64,000 nucleotides of DNA from Flavobacterium quisquiliarum (GCF_019308285.1 NZ_WWEM01000019.1:1-64000), one strand, 5' to 3'; shown: positions 31,648 to 42,607, counted from the first letter of the stretch. Notes: generated by a model not told the origin, from the sequence alone. Numbers and translations: made by a program.

Positions 31648-33060
31648 TTACAAAAGCTTGGCAAGCGCCCTAATCCCTTCTTCCATTTGTTTTTCTGAAA
31701 GGGAAGCATAACCCAAACGAAATCCTTTTATGGTTTCGCTAAAGCTAAATTTTTCTGGACTCATAATCTGAATGCCCTGTAATTTTAGTTTTTCATAAAC
31801 CTGTAAAACATTAATTTCGGCATTAGGAACAATCCAAAATGCTAATCCGCCTTCGGGTTTTATGAAAGTAATTTTATTTTGGAGATATTGGTTTAAGAGA
31901 TTTTCAAAATAATCTCTTTTGCTTTTGTAAACCAGATTAGCTTTTTTAAGATGACGTTTTATTTTCCCTTCATTGATGAGGTTTAAAACCGCTTCTTCCA
32001 TTATATTATCACCTTGAACATCAATAATTTTTCGGTGTTTTGCTATTTTTTGAATATTTTCAGAAGAGCTTGCCAGATAACCAATACGAAGCGCCGGCGC
32101 CACAATTTTACTGAAAGTTCCAATGTAAATATAGTTTTGCAGAGCTGAATAACTGGAAAGAGGTAAAATAGGACGCTGGCCAAAATGAAACTCATTATCA
32201 TAATCGTCTTCAATAATTGTAAAACCATATTGATTGGATAATTCGATCAACCTTAACCTCTTTCCTAAAGATAAAGTCACGGTAGTAGGAAACTGATGAT
32301 GAGGTGTTACATAAATCGCTTTTATGTTTTGATGCTTTCGCAGATATTCTTCAACCTGATTGATATTTAATCCGTCAGCCTCTAAGTCTACTGGAAGTAG
32401 TTTTGCCCCAGCATTTTCAAAAGTTTCCCAAGCAGGTTTGTAGCCAGGATTTTCAACTAACACAAAATCTCCCGATTTTAAAATGCAATGCGAAGCAAGA
32501 TACATAGCCATCTGGCTGCCGCGCGTAATACAGATTTGATCGTGAGAAATGCTCATACCTCGTTTAAAATTCAGCATTTGGGCAATCGCTTTTCTGAATT
32601 CGGGATTTCCTAATTCACTGCTGTAACCCATAATCTGCCAGCGTGATTTTCGGCTGAATAATTCTCTGTAGGCTCTCGCGAGATCATTCATTGGCGCAAG
32701 ACGGCTGTCGGGAAGTCCGTCATCAAAAACTAAATAACTTTTAGATTCTTCAATAACAGTTTTTTGTTCTTTTTTGTTTTCAGAAAGAAGCGAAAATTTA
32801 GGAAGTGAATGCGTTACAAAAGTTCCTTTTCGGTCAACCGAGATTAGCCAGCCTTCGGCAATTAAAACGTCTAAAGCTTCCACTACAGTATTTCGATTGA
32901 CTTTTAGTAATTCGGCAAGCTGTCTGCTTCCGGGAAGAGCATTTCCTCCAATTAACTTTCCAGTTTTTACGGCATCAATTACCGCATCGGCAATTTGAAG
33001 GTAAATCGCTTTATCTGTTTTTTTGTCAAGCTGAATTTCTAAGGGCCAAGGACGAAGCAT
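31648..33060 (-). CDS. MocR-family (GntR-aminotransferase) regulator
   Basis: 470 residues. N-terminal GntR winged helix (~18-83: YLQIADAVIDAVKTGKLIGGNALPGSRQLAELLKVNRNTV). Then an aspartate-aminotransferase fold with PGYKPAW, YVTPHHQFPTT, EDDYDNEF and PLP-lysine Lys-318 in YIGTFSKIVAPALRIGYL. MocR proteins use PLP or a PLP-amino acid adduct as an effector; PdxR, TauR and GabR are examples. Divergent from the ECF sigma locus, 365 bases away. A second MocR gene lies at the end of the window. Target not identified. Confidence 0.92.
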   Translation of the reverse strand: MLRPWPLEIQLDKKTDKAIYLQIADAVIDAVKTGKLIGGNALPGSRQLAELLKVNRNTVVEALDVLIAEGWLISVDRKGTFVTHSLPKFSLLSENKKEQKTVIEESKSYLVFDDGLPDSRLAPMNDLARAYRELFSRKSRWQIMGYSSELGNPEFRKAIAQMLNFKRGMSISHDQICITRGSQMAMYLASHCILKSGDFVLVENPGYKPAWETFENAGAKLLPVDLEADGLNINQVEEYLRKHQNIKAIYVTPHHQFPTTVTLSLGKRLRLIELSNQYGFTIIEDDYDNEFHFGQRPILPLSSYSALQNYIYIGTFSKIVAPALRIGYLASSSENIQKIAKHRKIIDVQGDNIMEEAVLNLINEGKIKRHLKKANLVYKSKRDYFENLLNQYLQNKITFIKPEGGLAFWIVPNAEINVLQVYEKLKLQGIQIMSPEKFSFSETIKGFRLGYASLSEKQMEEGIRALAKLL

Positions 33061-33425
33061 CTGGACTGGTTATTTTGGATTTAAAATAATTTCTTGGTAG
33101 TCCAAATTTAAATTTTTTACCGAACAATTCAATACTAATTCCTTGAAAAATAAAACTTATTTTATTGTTTTTTAAACTTTTACGGAATATCTCATAAGCG
33201 AGCTTGGTGTAATTTCGTATCGTAAATAATTGATTTTTAATGTTTTAAAATATAAAGAAAAAATAGCTTTAAGAATTATAAAATGTATATTCTTTAGAAT
33301 CAATTGTGTTTTTAGTCACGACAGACATAATTTGTAAATAGTTTAGACACTGTTATGCTGAATCTTAACGGGTTCGAAATATTGGCAAATTCCGTGACTT
33401 TATACTTATTTAAAATTGAAGTAAA
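33061..33425. promoter_or_regulatory. 365-base divergent intergenic region
   Basis: No supported gene. It must contain the promoters of the MocR gene (leftward) and of the ECF sigma gene (rightward). AT-rich; no operator that I could defend was found. Confidence 0.5.
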
Positions 33426-34022
33426 TTGTTAGAACAGGACCTAAATCAAGATATTCTTATACTTAATCGTCTGAAAAATAGTGATGAATCTGCTTTGACA
33501 GAATTGTATACTAATTTCTGGCAACCTTTATTTATGGCTTCCTACAATGTTTTAAAAGATAAAGAATTAAGTGAAGACGTTATTCAGGACGTTTTTATGA
33601 ATATTTGGCACAATCGCGAAAAACTGGAAATTCATACTTCGCTGAAAAGTTATTTGTATGCTTGTGCCCGATATCAGGTTTTTAATCAAATCAAAAAGAA
33701 CAAGGACAAAATTCGCGTTGCACTTTTTGAAGATTTAAATACCCGTTTTCAAAATACCACACCCGAGACGCAATTGATGCATGACGAATTGGTACAGCAT
33801 ATTAATATGGTTGTAAACAATCTTCCTGAAAAATGCCAATTGGTCTATAAGCTGAGTCGAGAAGAACAGCTTAGTCACAAAGAAATAGCTGAGCGATTAG
33901 GTATTTCTGCAAAAACAGTCGAAAATCATGTTACAAAAGCGCTTCATGCCATTCGTTTATCAATGGGAACTAGTACTAGTGTGGCAATGGTTTTTTGGCT
34001 TTCCAAAAATCTTTTTAAGTAA
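33426..34022 (+). CDS. ECF RNA polymerase sigma factor, Bacteroidota FecI-like
   Basis: 198 residues from a TTG at 33426, since no ATG precedes and the family N-terminus (DLNQDILILNRLKNSDESALTELYTNFW) begins here. Sigma region 2 is SEDVIQDVFMNIWHNREKL with SYLYACARYQ; region 4 is LPEKCQLVYKLSREEQLSHKEIAERLGISAKTVENHVTKALHAIR. Such sigmas in Bacteroidota are held by a FecR-like anti-sigma that receives a signal from a TonB-dependent receptor with an STN domain. The anti-sigma gene follows after 188 bases and a hairpin. Probably controls the SusCD operon downstream. Confidence 0.93.
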   Translation: MLEQDLNQDILILNRLKNSDESALTELYTNFWQPLFMASYNVLKDKELSEDVIQDVFMNIWHNREKLEIHTSLKSYLYACARYQVFNQIKKNKDKIRVALFEDLNTRFQNTTPETQLMHDELVQHINMVVNNLPEKCQLVYKLSREEQLSHKEIAERLGISAKTVENHVTKALHAIRLSMGTSTSVAMVFWLSKNLFK

Positions 34023-34059
34023 GATTACTCTTTTACACGCCTTTAAATTAATAGAAGAA

Positions 34060-34091
34060 AAAGCCTGTTATTCTTAAGAATAGCAGGCTTT
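34060..34091 (+). terminator. hairpin between sigma and anti-sigma genes
   Basis: AAAGCCTG T TATTCTTAAGAATA G CAGGCTTT, a nearly perfect 32-base palindrome. The U tail is weak (TTACATATTATTTTTTT), so it may act as a partial terminator that lowers anti-sigma expression, or as an RNA-stabilising end. Confidence 0.6.
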
Positions 34092-34210
34092 ACATATTAT
34101 TTTTTTAATTCTCTCAAAAATAAAAATAAAAAAAGTGCCATCTCCACTAGGGGATAAGAGGTGTTTTTTACACTTACTTAAAATAGCCCCCAATTAACGA
34201 ACAAGACAAA

Positions 34211-35365
34211 ATGAAAAAAGACAAATTTTTGGTATTGCTGCAAAGATTTAATTCTGGTGAAACCAATAGCAAAGAGTATAAAAAATTATTGAATTATTAT
34301 GAAAGTTTTCAAACAAATGACGAGTGGGATGAATCATTAGGTTCAAAAGAGGAGCTGGAAAACAGAATGCTGTTAAGACTTCAAGAGAGTTTAAAAGCCG
34401 AAGAAGATAAAGTTATATCGTTCAAGCCATTTTATTCTAGAACCATTTTCAAAATTACCGCTGCAGCGGCTGTAGTGTTATTGATTTCTATTGCTTCGCT
34501 ATTTAAAAACGAAACTCAAAAAAGAGATATACCAGAGACTTTACCAGCAGTAGCAGTCCAAAACATTTCGATAGGAAGCGACAAAGCTACATTGACTTTA
34601 GAAGATGGGTCTGTTGTAGCCCTTGAAAAAGGAAAAGCCTATAGCAAAGGAAATGTTTCGAGCAATGGAGAAAAACTGGTTTATGATGCAAAAAGTAAAT
34701 CGGAGAAAATAGCCAACAACATATTGACAATACCAAGAGGCGGTCAGTTTTTTGTGCAATTGGCAGACAGTACAAAAGTTTGGCTGAACTCTGAATCGCA
34801 ATTAAAATATCCGGTTGCTTTTACTGACGGACAGACAAGGCAAGTAGAATTGATTTACGGAGAAGCTTATTTTGAAGTATCGCCAAGCACCAAACATAAA
34901 GGAGCAAAATTTAATGTTAAAATGCAAATGCAGCATGTTGAAGTTCTAGGAACAGAATTTAATATTAAAGCTTATAAAGACGAAAATACCATTTATACCA
35001 CTCTTGTAAAAGGAAAGGTAGCCATAGATAATGCAAAAGCAAAAGAATTCTTGATGCCAAATGAACAGTCAGTAATTAGGAAAGATAATACAGATATTCT
35101 TATTTCAAAAGTAGATGTAGATAATGTGATTTCATGGCGAAAAGGACTTTTTGTTTTCAAAGGAATGCCATTGAAAGAAATCGCAAAAGTATTGTCAAGA
35201 TGGTATGATGCCGATATTGTTTTTGCGAATCCAGAACTAGGAAATGTAAAGTTTAACGGAGTTTTAAATAAAAACCAGAAACTCGAAGAAATAGTAGCCA
35301 CAATCAAGAACAGTAATTTTATTAATGCCTATGAAATAAAAGACAAGACCATAATCATTAAGTAA
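34211..35365 (+). CDS. FecR-family anti-sigma regulator
   Basis: 384 residues. Cytoplasmic N-terminus (~1-77), one membrane helix (~79-98, IFKITAAAAVVLLISIASLF), then the periplasmic FecR domain (~150-270; TIPRGGQFFVQLADSTKVWLNSESQLKYP and AYFEVSPSTKHKGAKFNVK) and the C-terminal DUF4974 domain (~300-384; VFKGMPLKEIAKVLSRWYDADIVF). It receives the state of the TonB-dependent receptor's STN domain and releases the sigma factor. It follows the sigma gene and precedes the SusC gene, the standard order. Confidence 0.94.
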   Translation: MKKDKFLVLLQRFNSGETNSKEYKKLLNYYESFQTNDEWDESLGSKEELENRMLLRLQESLKAEEDKVISFKPFYSRTIFKITAAAAVVLLISIASLFKNETQKRDIPETLPAVAVQNISIGSDKATLTLEDGSVVALEKGKAYSKGNVSSNGEKLVYDAKSKSEKIANNILTIPRGGQFFVQLADSTKVWLNSESQLKYPVAFTDGQTRQVELIYGEAYFEVSPSTKHKGAKFNVKMQMQHVEVLGTEFNIKAYKDENTIYTTLVKGKVAIDNAKAKEFLMPNEQSVIRKDNTDILISKVDVDNVISWRKGLFVFKGMPLKEIAKVLSRWYDADIVFANPELGNVKFNGVLNKNQKLEEIVATIKNSNFINAYEIKDKTIIIK

Positions 35366-35370
35366 AAAAG

Positions 35371-35422
35371 AAAAGGGAATAAAGTTTAGACCTCTCACCG
35401 TACTGCACTTTATCCCTTTTTG
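35371..35422 (+). terminator. hairpin between fecR and susC genes
   Basis: AAAAGGGAATAAAGT / ACTTTATCCCTTTT with one bulged A, around a 21-base loop, followed by TTTTTG. It probably stops most transcription coming from the anti-sigma gene, so SusC starts from its own promoter in the last ~60 bases. Confidence 0.65.
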
Positions 35423-35479
35423 TAATGCGAGCCTATTAATTAATTCTAAAAATTAACCAACCAACTAACATGTAAATCT

Positions 35480-38400
35480 ATGAAATTTAAATTAACCGAC
35501 GTTCTTTTCTATTTTAGAAAAAGACTAATTATTACTGTCATGAGAACCTTTATCTTCTTGTTCTGCACCACAATTTTTGGTTTTTCGCCTGCTAGTGTTT
35601 TTCACAAAATGCAAAAATTGTAATTCCTGCTGATAAAATGGTCACTGTTGACGAAGTCTTTGATATGATTAAGCAACAAACTAAATATACTTTTATTTAT
35701 CAGGAAGATTTATTTAAAGAACTGCCCAAAGTATACTTAAAAAAAGGTACAATAAAGGTAGGCGAGCTTTTGGAAAAAAGTGTTCCTGAAAAAGATTTCA
35801 ATTTTAGTTTTACGAACAATAATACTATTGTGGTAAAACAAAAAGCGGCAATAACCGAACAGTCAAAATCTATAGAAATAAAAGGAGTAGTAACCAATGA
35901 GAAAAAAGAACCTCTGCCTGGAGTTAATTTAATTGTTAAAGGATTAAAAGTTGCCGTTCAGACAGATTATGATGGGAAATATACAATTACAGCTCCAAAT
36001 GATGGGACTCTCTTATTTACCTATCTAGGTTATAAACCTGAAGAGGTATCTGTTAATAACAGACGAGTAATTAACATGACCTTAAAAGAGGAAACAAAAG
36101 AGTTGACAGAAATTGTTGTAAATACTGGAATTACGGTAAGGAAAAAAGAATTAATCACTGGTGCCGTATCAATATATAAAGGAGAAGAGTTAAGACAAAT
36201 TTCGACTCAAAACGTTGTTCAGGCATTAAAAACATTAGATCCGTCTTTTATTGTTGTGAATAATAATATTGCAGGATCAAACCCAAATGTACTGCCAACG
36301 ATTGAGGTAAGAGGACAGACCAGTTTAACTACCAATCAGGTACAGAGCCAATTTCAGGATGATCCAAATCAGCCTTTATTTATTTTGGATGGTTTTCCAA
36401 CCACTTTACAGCAGGTTGTAGATTTAGATATTAATAGAATTGGCAATATCACTTTATTAAAAGATGCAGCTTCTACAGCATTGTATGGTTCTCGTTCTGC
36501 CAATGGAGTTGTAGTTATTGAAACTATTAAGCCAACTGCAGGGAAATTACAATTTTCTTATGTTTATAATTCTGCTTTTGAGGCAGCAGATCTAAGCGTT
36601 TATAATTTAATGAATGCGGAACAAAAATTGGAATTTGAAAGACTTTCGAATGCTTTTCAGCTTGGTGCTGGAAATAGTGAAATGCAGTTTAAATGGGATA
36701 AAGCTTATAATAATCATTTGGCCGATGTGCGCAGAGGTGTAAATACTTATTGGTTAAAAGAACCAATTCAGGTAGGAATTACATCAGGACACAGCTTGTC
36801 ACTTGGGGGAGGAACAGATGAATTCAGGTTTAATATGACCGGAAATTATAAGACTTTAACCGGAACAATGAAGGGATCTGAGCATAATACCTGGGGCTAT
36901 AATGCTAGTTTGACTTATAGAAAAAACAAGTTAAACATCAGTAATAATTTCTTTATATCAGGTGGAAACAATCAGGAATCTCCTTATGGTTCTTTTTCGA
37001 CCTGGGCTAAAACAAGTCCTTACTATCCTAAACATAATGAAAATGGTATTATAACCCCTTATTTAGATGGTACATTTATACCAGCACTGGATACTGAACG
37101 CGTTATAAATCAGTTGCCAAATCCTTTGTACAACGTTTTTCTGCCTAGTTACAATAAAGGGAAAAACTATAATTTCACCAATAATTTTGCACTAAATTAT
37201 GATGTGAGTCCTCATATTAAAACAACTGGAGCACTATCAGTTTCGAGAATAAATGATTATTCGACAATATTTGTTTCGCCAGGTGATACTCGTTTTATGA
37301 CGAACATTCCAACTGAAAAAGGAATTTATTACAACAATGAAGATATAACAGATAAATGGAATGCCAATATTGGCGGTACTTATTCTAATGTTTTTAATAA
37401 GCTCCATTCTTTCAATTACACGATTAGAGCATCTGCTTTAGAAACAAAAAACAATTCTTATGGTACTACATTGAGAGGGTTTCCACTTGGAGTAGATGGA
37501 AATCCTGCATTTGCATTTGGATACGATCCTTATTCAAAACCTAATGTTTTTACACAACTTATTCGAAGTGTTGATCTAACCAACCAAATCAACTATGCAT
37601 ACGACAGACGATTTTTATTTGACTTTACACAAACTATTTCCGGAGCTACCAATTTTGGAACAAATAAAAAGTATTCTCCGTACTGGGGAGTTGGTTTTGG
37701 GTGGAATTTAAACAACGAATTCAAAATGAACGAGGATATTGTCAACGTTTTTAAAATACGTGCCAATGTTGGTCAGACAGGAAATCAAAATTTAGTAGGT
37801 TTTGCTTCTTACGATGTCTATGGGTATAATCCAAATACTAATATTTTTGGTGTTGGTTTAGGTATTTCTCAACTTGCAAATCCAAATTTAGAAGCACAAA
37901 GAACCAAAGATGTCTCTTTAGGATTGGATCTGGCTATGTTCAACAACAGACTAACGTTTACGTTTGGGGCTTACCAACGTGAAACTACACCACAAATTGT
38001 AGCAATCGATCTTGCTGCTTCTACAGGTGTCAATTCATATCCTCTAAACATTGGTTACCTGACCACAAAAGGTTTGGAACTGAAAATGAATTATAATTTT
38101 ATTTATAATTTAAAAGAAAACTTTATTTGGGGCATTGGCTTAACCTCTACATCAAATGGCAACAAACTGGGAGGTTTTAGTAATGCATTATCATCTTTAA
38201 ATACTGCTGCGCAAAATTCAGGAAGTTTAACCAGGTATTATGATGGAGCTAGCAGTAATGACCTTTGGGCAGTACCCTCTCTAGGAATTGATCCTGCATC
38301 AGGAAGGGAAGTCTTTTTAAAGAAAGACGGTCAAACGACTTTTATTTTTGATAAAAAAGATGAAGTCATAATGGGGAACTCTAGAGAAACAGCAACTGGA

Positions 38401-38847
38401 GTTGTCTCTACGAACTTAAACTACAAAGGTTTTAGTTTTGGGTTATATGTTCGTTACAGTTTTGGTGCAGACAGATTTAATAGCGCTTTATATAATAAAG
38501 TAGAAAATATTACCTCTACATCGATATTTGACAATCAGGATGTCAGAGCCTTGACAGATCGTTGGACTACACCAGGTCAATTGGCAGAATTTAAGGCAAT
38601 CAGTACAAAAGAGACAACTCCTATTTCATCACGATTTATTCAAAAAGACGATTATTTGTCTGGCGAATCTATCCGTTTAGGATACAAGATAACAGACAGA
38701 ATGTGGTTAAAAAAAGCTGGATTAACTGCATTGGGCTTTAATGCGTTGGCAAATGAATTTTTTCGTGTATCTACTATGAAAGCAGAACGAGGAATTGATT
38801 ATCCATTTTCAAGAATTTACTCATTTAGTTTAAACCTATCATTTTAA
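35480..38847 (+). CDS. SusC/RagA-type TonB-dependent receptor with STN domain; apparent frameshift near 35600
   Basis: ATG 35480 opens a signal peptide (MKFKLTDVLFYFRKRLIITV ... FGFSPASVF) but this frame stops at 35621. From 35602 another frame continues without a break to 38847 with the expected next residues SQNAKIVIPADKMVTVDEVF. One T is missing from the T5 tract at 35598-35602; six would restore the frame. An internal ATG at 35638 is not a credible start since it would lose the signal peptide. Domains: STN (~45-110, sensing arm for FecR), CarboxypepD_reg-like (~130-205), plug with LKDAASTALYGSRSANGVVV, 22-strand barrel ending IYSFSLNLSF. Outer-membrane importer of the operon. If the frameshift is real, only slippage would give product. 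Confidence 0.85.
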
Positions 38848-38857
38848 TATCGTCATC

Positions 38858-40303
38858 ATGAAAACCTATTTATACAAAATTATTTTGGTTCTCCTTATAT
38901 CGGTTACAGCTATTAGCTGCAGCGATTTTTTGGATGTAGTACCACAAGATAAAATTCTAGAAGATCAAACCTACAGTAATGAGGCAGGAATTCAAAATGC
39001 ACATAACGGTCTTTATCTTCAATTAACGGCCAACGAACTTTATGGCAGACAGCTCACTATGGATGCTGTTGAAGTTTTGGGACAACAATATAATATGCCA
39101 ACATCTTATATACAAAATAAAATGGCGAGCTATGCCTATAGTGAAGCAGTGCCAAAACAAACTATTACTGCTATTTGGGAAAAAGCCTATACCACTATTT
39201 TGGGTTGCAATAGATTTTTAGAAAGTGTAGATAAATATCCAGGTGTTGTTTCTACTGAAAAAATGAATGAGTTAAAAGGTGAGACCATAGCGATTCGTGC
39301 TATGTTGCATTTTGATATGTTAAGATTGTTTGGTCCCATTTATAAAGTGGCACCTTCAAATCCTGCTGTGCCTTATTATGATATTGCTACAACAAAAGCC
39401 AATCCTATTTTACCGGCAAAAGAGGTAATAACGAAAGTACTTGCTGATTTGGATTTATCTTTGACGCTCTTAAAAAATGACCCAATACTTACTTCAGGAA
39501 AATATAAGGCTACAACTGCGTTTGATGGGAATCCTTATTATTCTGCAAACCGAGGTCAACGACTAAATTATTTGGCGGTAAAATGTTTGAAAGCACGTGT
39601 TCTTTTATATGCTGGCGATAAAGTAGGGGCATCAACTGTGGCAAACGAAGTGATTGCTTTTACAAAAACAACCAGTTTTTTTCCGTGGACTTCTTATCTC
39701 GAAGCCACAAATTCAGAAAGTCCTGATCGTACTTTTTCTTCAGAAAATTTCTTTTCTCTCAGTGATTATACTTTGTACCAAAAACAGCAACAATTATTTG
39801 ACTCCAGTTTAGATAATCTAAGCATATATGCTCCATTGTTAAGCAGGTTGAATGCTGTTTTTGAATCCAATGATAATGATTACAGAAGCTTGCCAAGCTG
39901 GAAGGTTCCAATTACAGGTGGTAAAACCATGAAGACTTTTTTTAAATATGAAGACGTTCCTAATAAGGCTAAAGTTTTTCGTTTACAAATTCCAATCCTT
40001 AAACTTTCAGAAATGTATTTAATTGCAGCAGAGACTTCTACAGTGCCTGCAGACGGTATTGCCTTATTGAATACGTTACGTTTTAATAGAGGTCTGGTTA
40101 ATTTGTCAACATCGGCAGTTTTGACAACTGAAATAGCCAAAGAGTATAAAAAAGAGTTTATAGGCGAAGGTCAATTGTTTTTTTATTATAAGAGAAACAA
40201 CATAACCGCAATTCCCAATGGATCAGCTGCATCAGGAAATATTACAATGGGACCACTTCAGTATGTGGTGCCACTGCCAGATTCTGAAATTAATTTTCAA
40301 TAA
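38858..40303 (+). CDS. SusD/RagB-family nutrient-binding lipoprotein
   Basis: 481 residues. Lipobox AISC (Cys-21) followed by SDFLDVVPQDKILEDQTYSNE, the classical SusD N-terminus. TPR-like helices continue (NGLYLQLT, NRFLESVDKYPG), with RAMLHFDMLRLFGP in the middle and RLQIPILKLSEMYLIAAETST plus a C-terminal EYKKEFIGEGQLFFYYKRNNI motif. It caps the SusC barrel from outside and selects substrate. It starts 10 bases after susC. Aromatic residues that bind sugars in true SusD are not obvious, in line with a non-glycan substrate. Confidence 0.94.
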   Translation: MKTYLYKIILVLLISVTAISCSDFLDVVPQDKILEDQTYSNEAGIQNAHNGLYLQLTANELYGRQLTMDAVEVLGQQYNMPTSYIQNKMASYAYSEAVPKQTITAIWEKAYTTILGCNRFLESVDKYPGVVSTEKMNELKGETIAIRAMLHFDMLRLFGPIYKVAPSNPAVPYYDIATTKANPILPAKEVITKVLADLDLSLTLLKNDPILTSGKYKATTAFDGNPYYSANRGQRLNYLAVKCLKARVLLYAGDKVGASTVANEVIAFTKTTSFFPWTSYLEATNSESPDRTFSSENFFSLSDYTLYQKQQQLFDSSLDNLSIYAPLLSRLNAVFESNDNDYRSLPSWKVPITGGKTMKTFFKYEDVPNKAKVFRLQIPILKLSEMYLIAAETSTVPADGIALLNTLRFNRGLVNLSTSAVLTTEIAKEYKKEFIGEGQLFFYYKRNNITAIPNGSAASGNITMGPLQYVVPLPDSEINFQ

Positions 40304-40319
40304 TTTAATATAAATAAAG

Positions 40320-41075
40320 ATGAAAAAAATATTGATTTTATGTGTTGTCATTTTATCCTTTTTAGGAATTGCATCATGTAATCAGGAAGCAATTGAAACA
40401 TATAGTGGTACTGATAACATCTATTTTTCTAATGCCGTATACCCGTCAAATGGTGCAGGTGCTCCGTTAATTGACAGCACCGGATTTAGTTTTGCTTTTG
40501 ATAAAGAAGTAGTTACGCAAAGAATTTTTAAAATTCCTTTTCGTGTACAAGGAAAAATGAGTAATGTCGATAGAAAAGTAAAAGTTTCTGTAGATCCGTC
40601 GAGTACCGCTGTTGCAGGAACTCATTTTACATTACCAGAAAATATCACTTTGCATGCAGGCAAGGTTGTCGACACATTTGCAGTAACAGTTTTAAGAGCT
40701 CCATCTTTGAAAACTAAAACTTTTACATTGGTGTTGAATTTGGAAGAAAATGAATTTTTTACAACCAAAATGCAGACTGTAGTTACCAATGTTTTAACTG
40801 GTAAAACAATGAATTTCGCTCGTTTTAAGTTAAGCTTTAACGATAATTTATCACAGCCACTAGGGTGGTATGAACCTATTTTAGGAAAATTTACTTCTAA
40901 AAAATTGTTTTTAATATGTGATGTGATGCAGCTTAATCCCGAAATTTTTACAAAACAATTAGCAATAGCCGATATCTCATATTGCAATAGTTTTATGAAA
41001 CGTTATTTGGCCGATCAAAAGGCTTCAGGAAATACAATTTACGAAGACGACGGGACAGAAATGTTCTTTCCTTAA
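40320..41075 (+). CDS. DUF4843 family lipoprotein
   Basis: 251 residues with lipobox IASC (Cys-20). The ETYSGTDNIYFSNA start, the DEFxVxVxxxG-like strand pattern (FRVQGKMSNVDRKVKVSVDPSSTAVAGTHFTLPENITLHAG) and the LVLNLEENEFFTTK segment are typical of DUF4843, an Ig-like surface lipoprotein family found beside SusCD pairs that lack glycosidases. It lies 16 bases after susD, in the SusE position, and is probably a surface-exposed accessory binding protein. Confidence 0.85.
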   Translation: MKKILILCVVILSFLGIASCNQEAIETYSGTDNIYFSNAVYPSNGAGAPLIDSTGFSFAFDKEVVTQRIFKIPFRVQGKMSNVDRKVKVSVDPSSTAVAGTHFTLPENITLHAGKVVDTFAVTVLRAPSLKTKTFTLVLNLEENEFFTTKMQTVVTNVLTGKTMNFARFKLSFNDNLSQPLGWYEPILGKFTSKKLFLICDVMQLNPEIFTKQLAIADISYCNSFMKRYLADQKASGNTIYEDDGTEMFFP

Positions 41076-41098
41076 TTCTAACTTAAAAAAAGATAACA

Positions 41099-42589
41099 AT
41101 GTTAAAAAATATAAAGATACAATTGGTTTTTTCGATGTTCCTTCTTTTAAACTGGAGCTGTAATACAGATGAAGGGAATTATAATTATAAAGCAATTAAT
41201 GAAATAAAAGCAACAGGTATAGAAGAAAATTATACGGTTTATACAGGAGATAAATTTAAAATTACACCTACTTTAAATGCTACACTAGATAATGGTAGTG
41301 ATCCAGATCGTTATACTTATGAATGGATGGCTTTTAACCCAATACTAGGAGTCGCAAATCCTAAGACAGTAATAGCCAACACAAAAAATTTGGATATAAT
41401 TTTGAAATTGCCACCTGCACAATATAATATCTATTATTCTGTCAAGGATAAAGTTACAGGAGTCAGCTGGCAGCAAAAGCCTTTTGTATTAAATGTAGTT
41501 TCAGCCATTTATGAAGGCTGGCTGGTAATTGGTGATGTCGATGGAAAAGCACGGCTAGATATGGTTTCTATCATTCCGGGTGTGGCGGAACCACGTATTA
41601 TTAATGATGTTCTGGATGCATCAGGTTCAGCATTAAAATTAAAAGGTAAAGCAGTAAATGTATATTGTTTTAAAAATCCGGTAAATACACCCTTGATGTA
41701 CGGAATTTATGTTACAGCCTCAGAATCTGGTACAGCAAGAATTGAAGAAAACTCATTTGCATGGACACAATCGCAAAATATTGCGTATGAATCTGTTGGA
41801 GGTGCTTTGCCAACTAATTTTGGAGTAGATTTTATGAAATCTGCCGACGCAGGTGAAAATTTGATATACAGTAAAGGCAATATTTATTCCTATCTTAAAA
41901 TTTTTCAGTATAAATATGGGCTTCCTCAAAACAAGCTCGACACAGAAACTAAGACATTTTATGCGGCACCATTTATTGCTGAGAACTTTGGAAGTAAAGG
42001 GATGCCTGTCCTTTTTGATAAAGATTTGCACCGTTTTGTTCGTTATAGCACTACAGGAGCAGTATGTTCAGCAATGCCATCAGTTGTAGGATCAGACACT
42101 GTATTGGATTGGAATAATACTAATTCTGATTTGATTTATATGGTTACTTCTGCATTTAATGTAGGTGAAAATTTCGCCGTCTTAAAAAACAATACAAGTG
42201 GTAAATACTATTTGTTGCGATTTAGCAGAGCAGTTATTCAAACTTATTATAAAGAAATTCTTAATGCACCCGATTTTAATAAAGCGACCCACTTTGCTGT
42301 GAGCCCAGATTCTGGATATTTATTCTATTCAGTTGGAGGTAAAGTATATGAATATGACAGCGGAATTCAATCAGCAAAATTGATGATTGACAAAGGAACA
42401 GATGAAATAACTTACCTTAACTTCAACGCTAACTCAAAAACCTTTGCCAAGAAATTAATTGTAGGAAGCTATGGTACAACTGGTAAACTTGAACTCTATA
42501 CAGTACCTCCTGTTAACGGTGATTTAGTTTTGACTAATTCTTATCCTGGTTTGTGTAAAATTGTAGATGTAGCCTATCGTCTTCGATAA
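41099..42589 (+). CDS. PKD-like family surface lipoprotein
   Basis: 496 residues. Lipobox NWSC (Cys-21), then NTDEGNYNYKAINEIKATGIEENYTVYTGDKFKITPTL, a PKD/Ig-like domain (~25-140; YTYEWMAFN, YNIYYSVKDKVTGVSWQQ), followed by a beta-propeller-like C-terminal region (~145-496; repeated YEGWLVIGDVDGKARLDMV, DKDLHRFVRYS, GKVYEYDSGI). Common in the same gene order after DUF4843. Probable surface-exposed binder in the SusF position. Confidence 0.82.
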   Translation: MLKNIKIQLVFSMFLLLNWSCNTDEGNYNYKAINEIKATGIEENYTVYTGDKFKITPTLNATLDNGSDPDRYTYEWMAFNPILGVANPKTVIANTKNLDIILKLPPAQYNIYYSVKDKVTGVSWQQKPFVLNVVSAIYEGWLVIGDVDGKARLDMVSIIPGVAEPRIINDVLDASGSALKLKGKAVNVYCFKNPVNTPLMYGIYVTASESGTARIEENSFAWTQSQNIAYESVGGALPTNFGVDFMKSADAGENLIYSKGNIYSYLKIFQYKYGLPQNKLDTETKTFYAAPFIAENFGSKGMPVLFDKDLHRFVRYSTTGAVCSAMPSVVGSDTVLDWNNTNSDLIYMVTSAFNVGENFAVLKNNTSGKYYLLRFSRAVIQTYYKEILNAPDFNKATHFAVSPDSGYLFYSVGGKVYEYDSGIQSAKLMIDKGTDEITYLNFNANSKTFAKKLIVGSYGTTGKLELYTVPPVNGDLVLTNSYPGLCKIVDVAYRLR

Positions 42590-42607
42590 TTAAAAGTTTA
42601 AAAACAA

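Noticed and set aside
35596..35612. Programmed -1 frameshift at the susC T tract
   Set aside because: The zero-frame codons GTT TTT do not form a canonical X-XXY-YYZ site and no downstream structure was evident; an indel is simpler.
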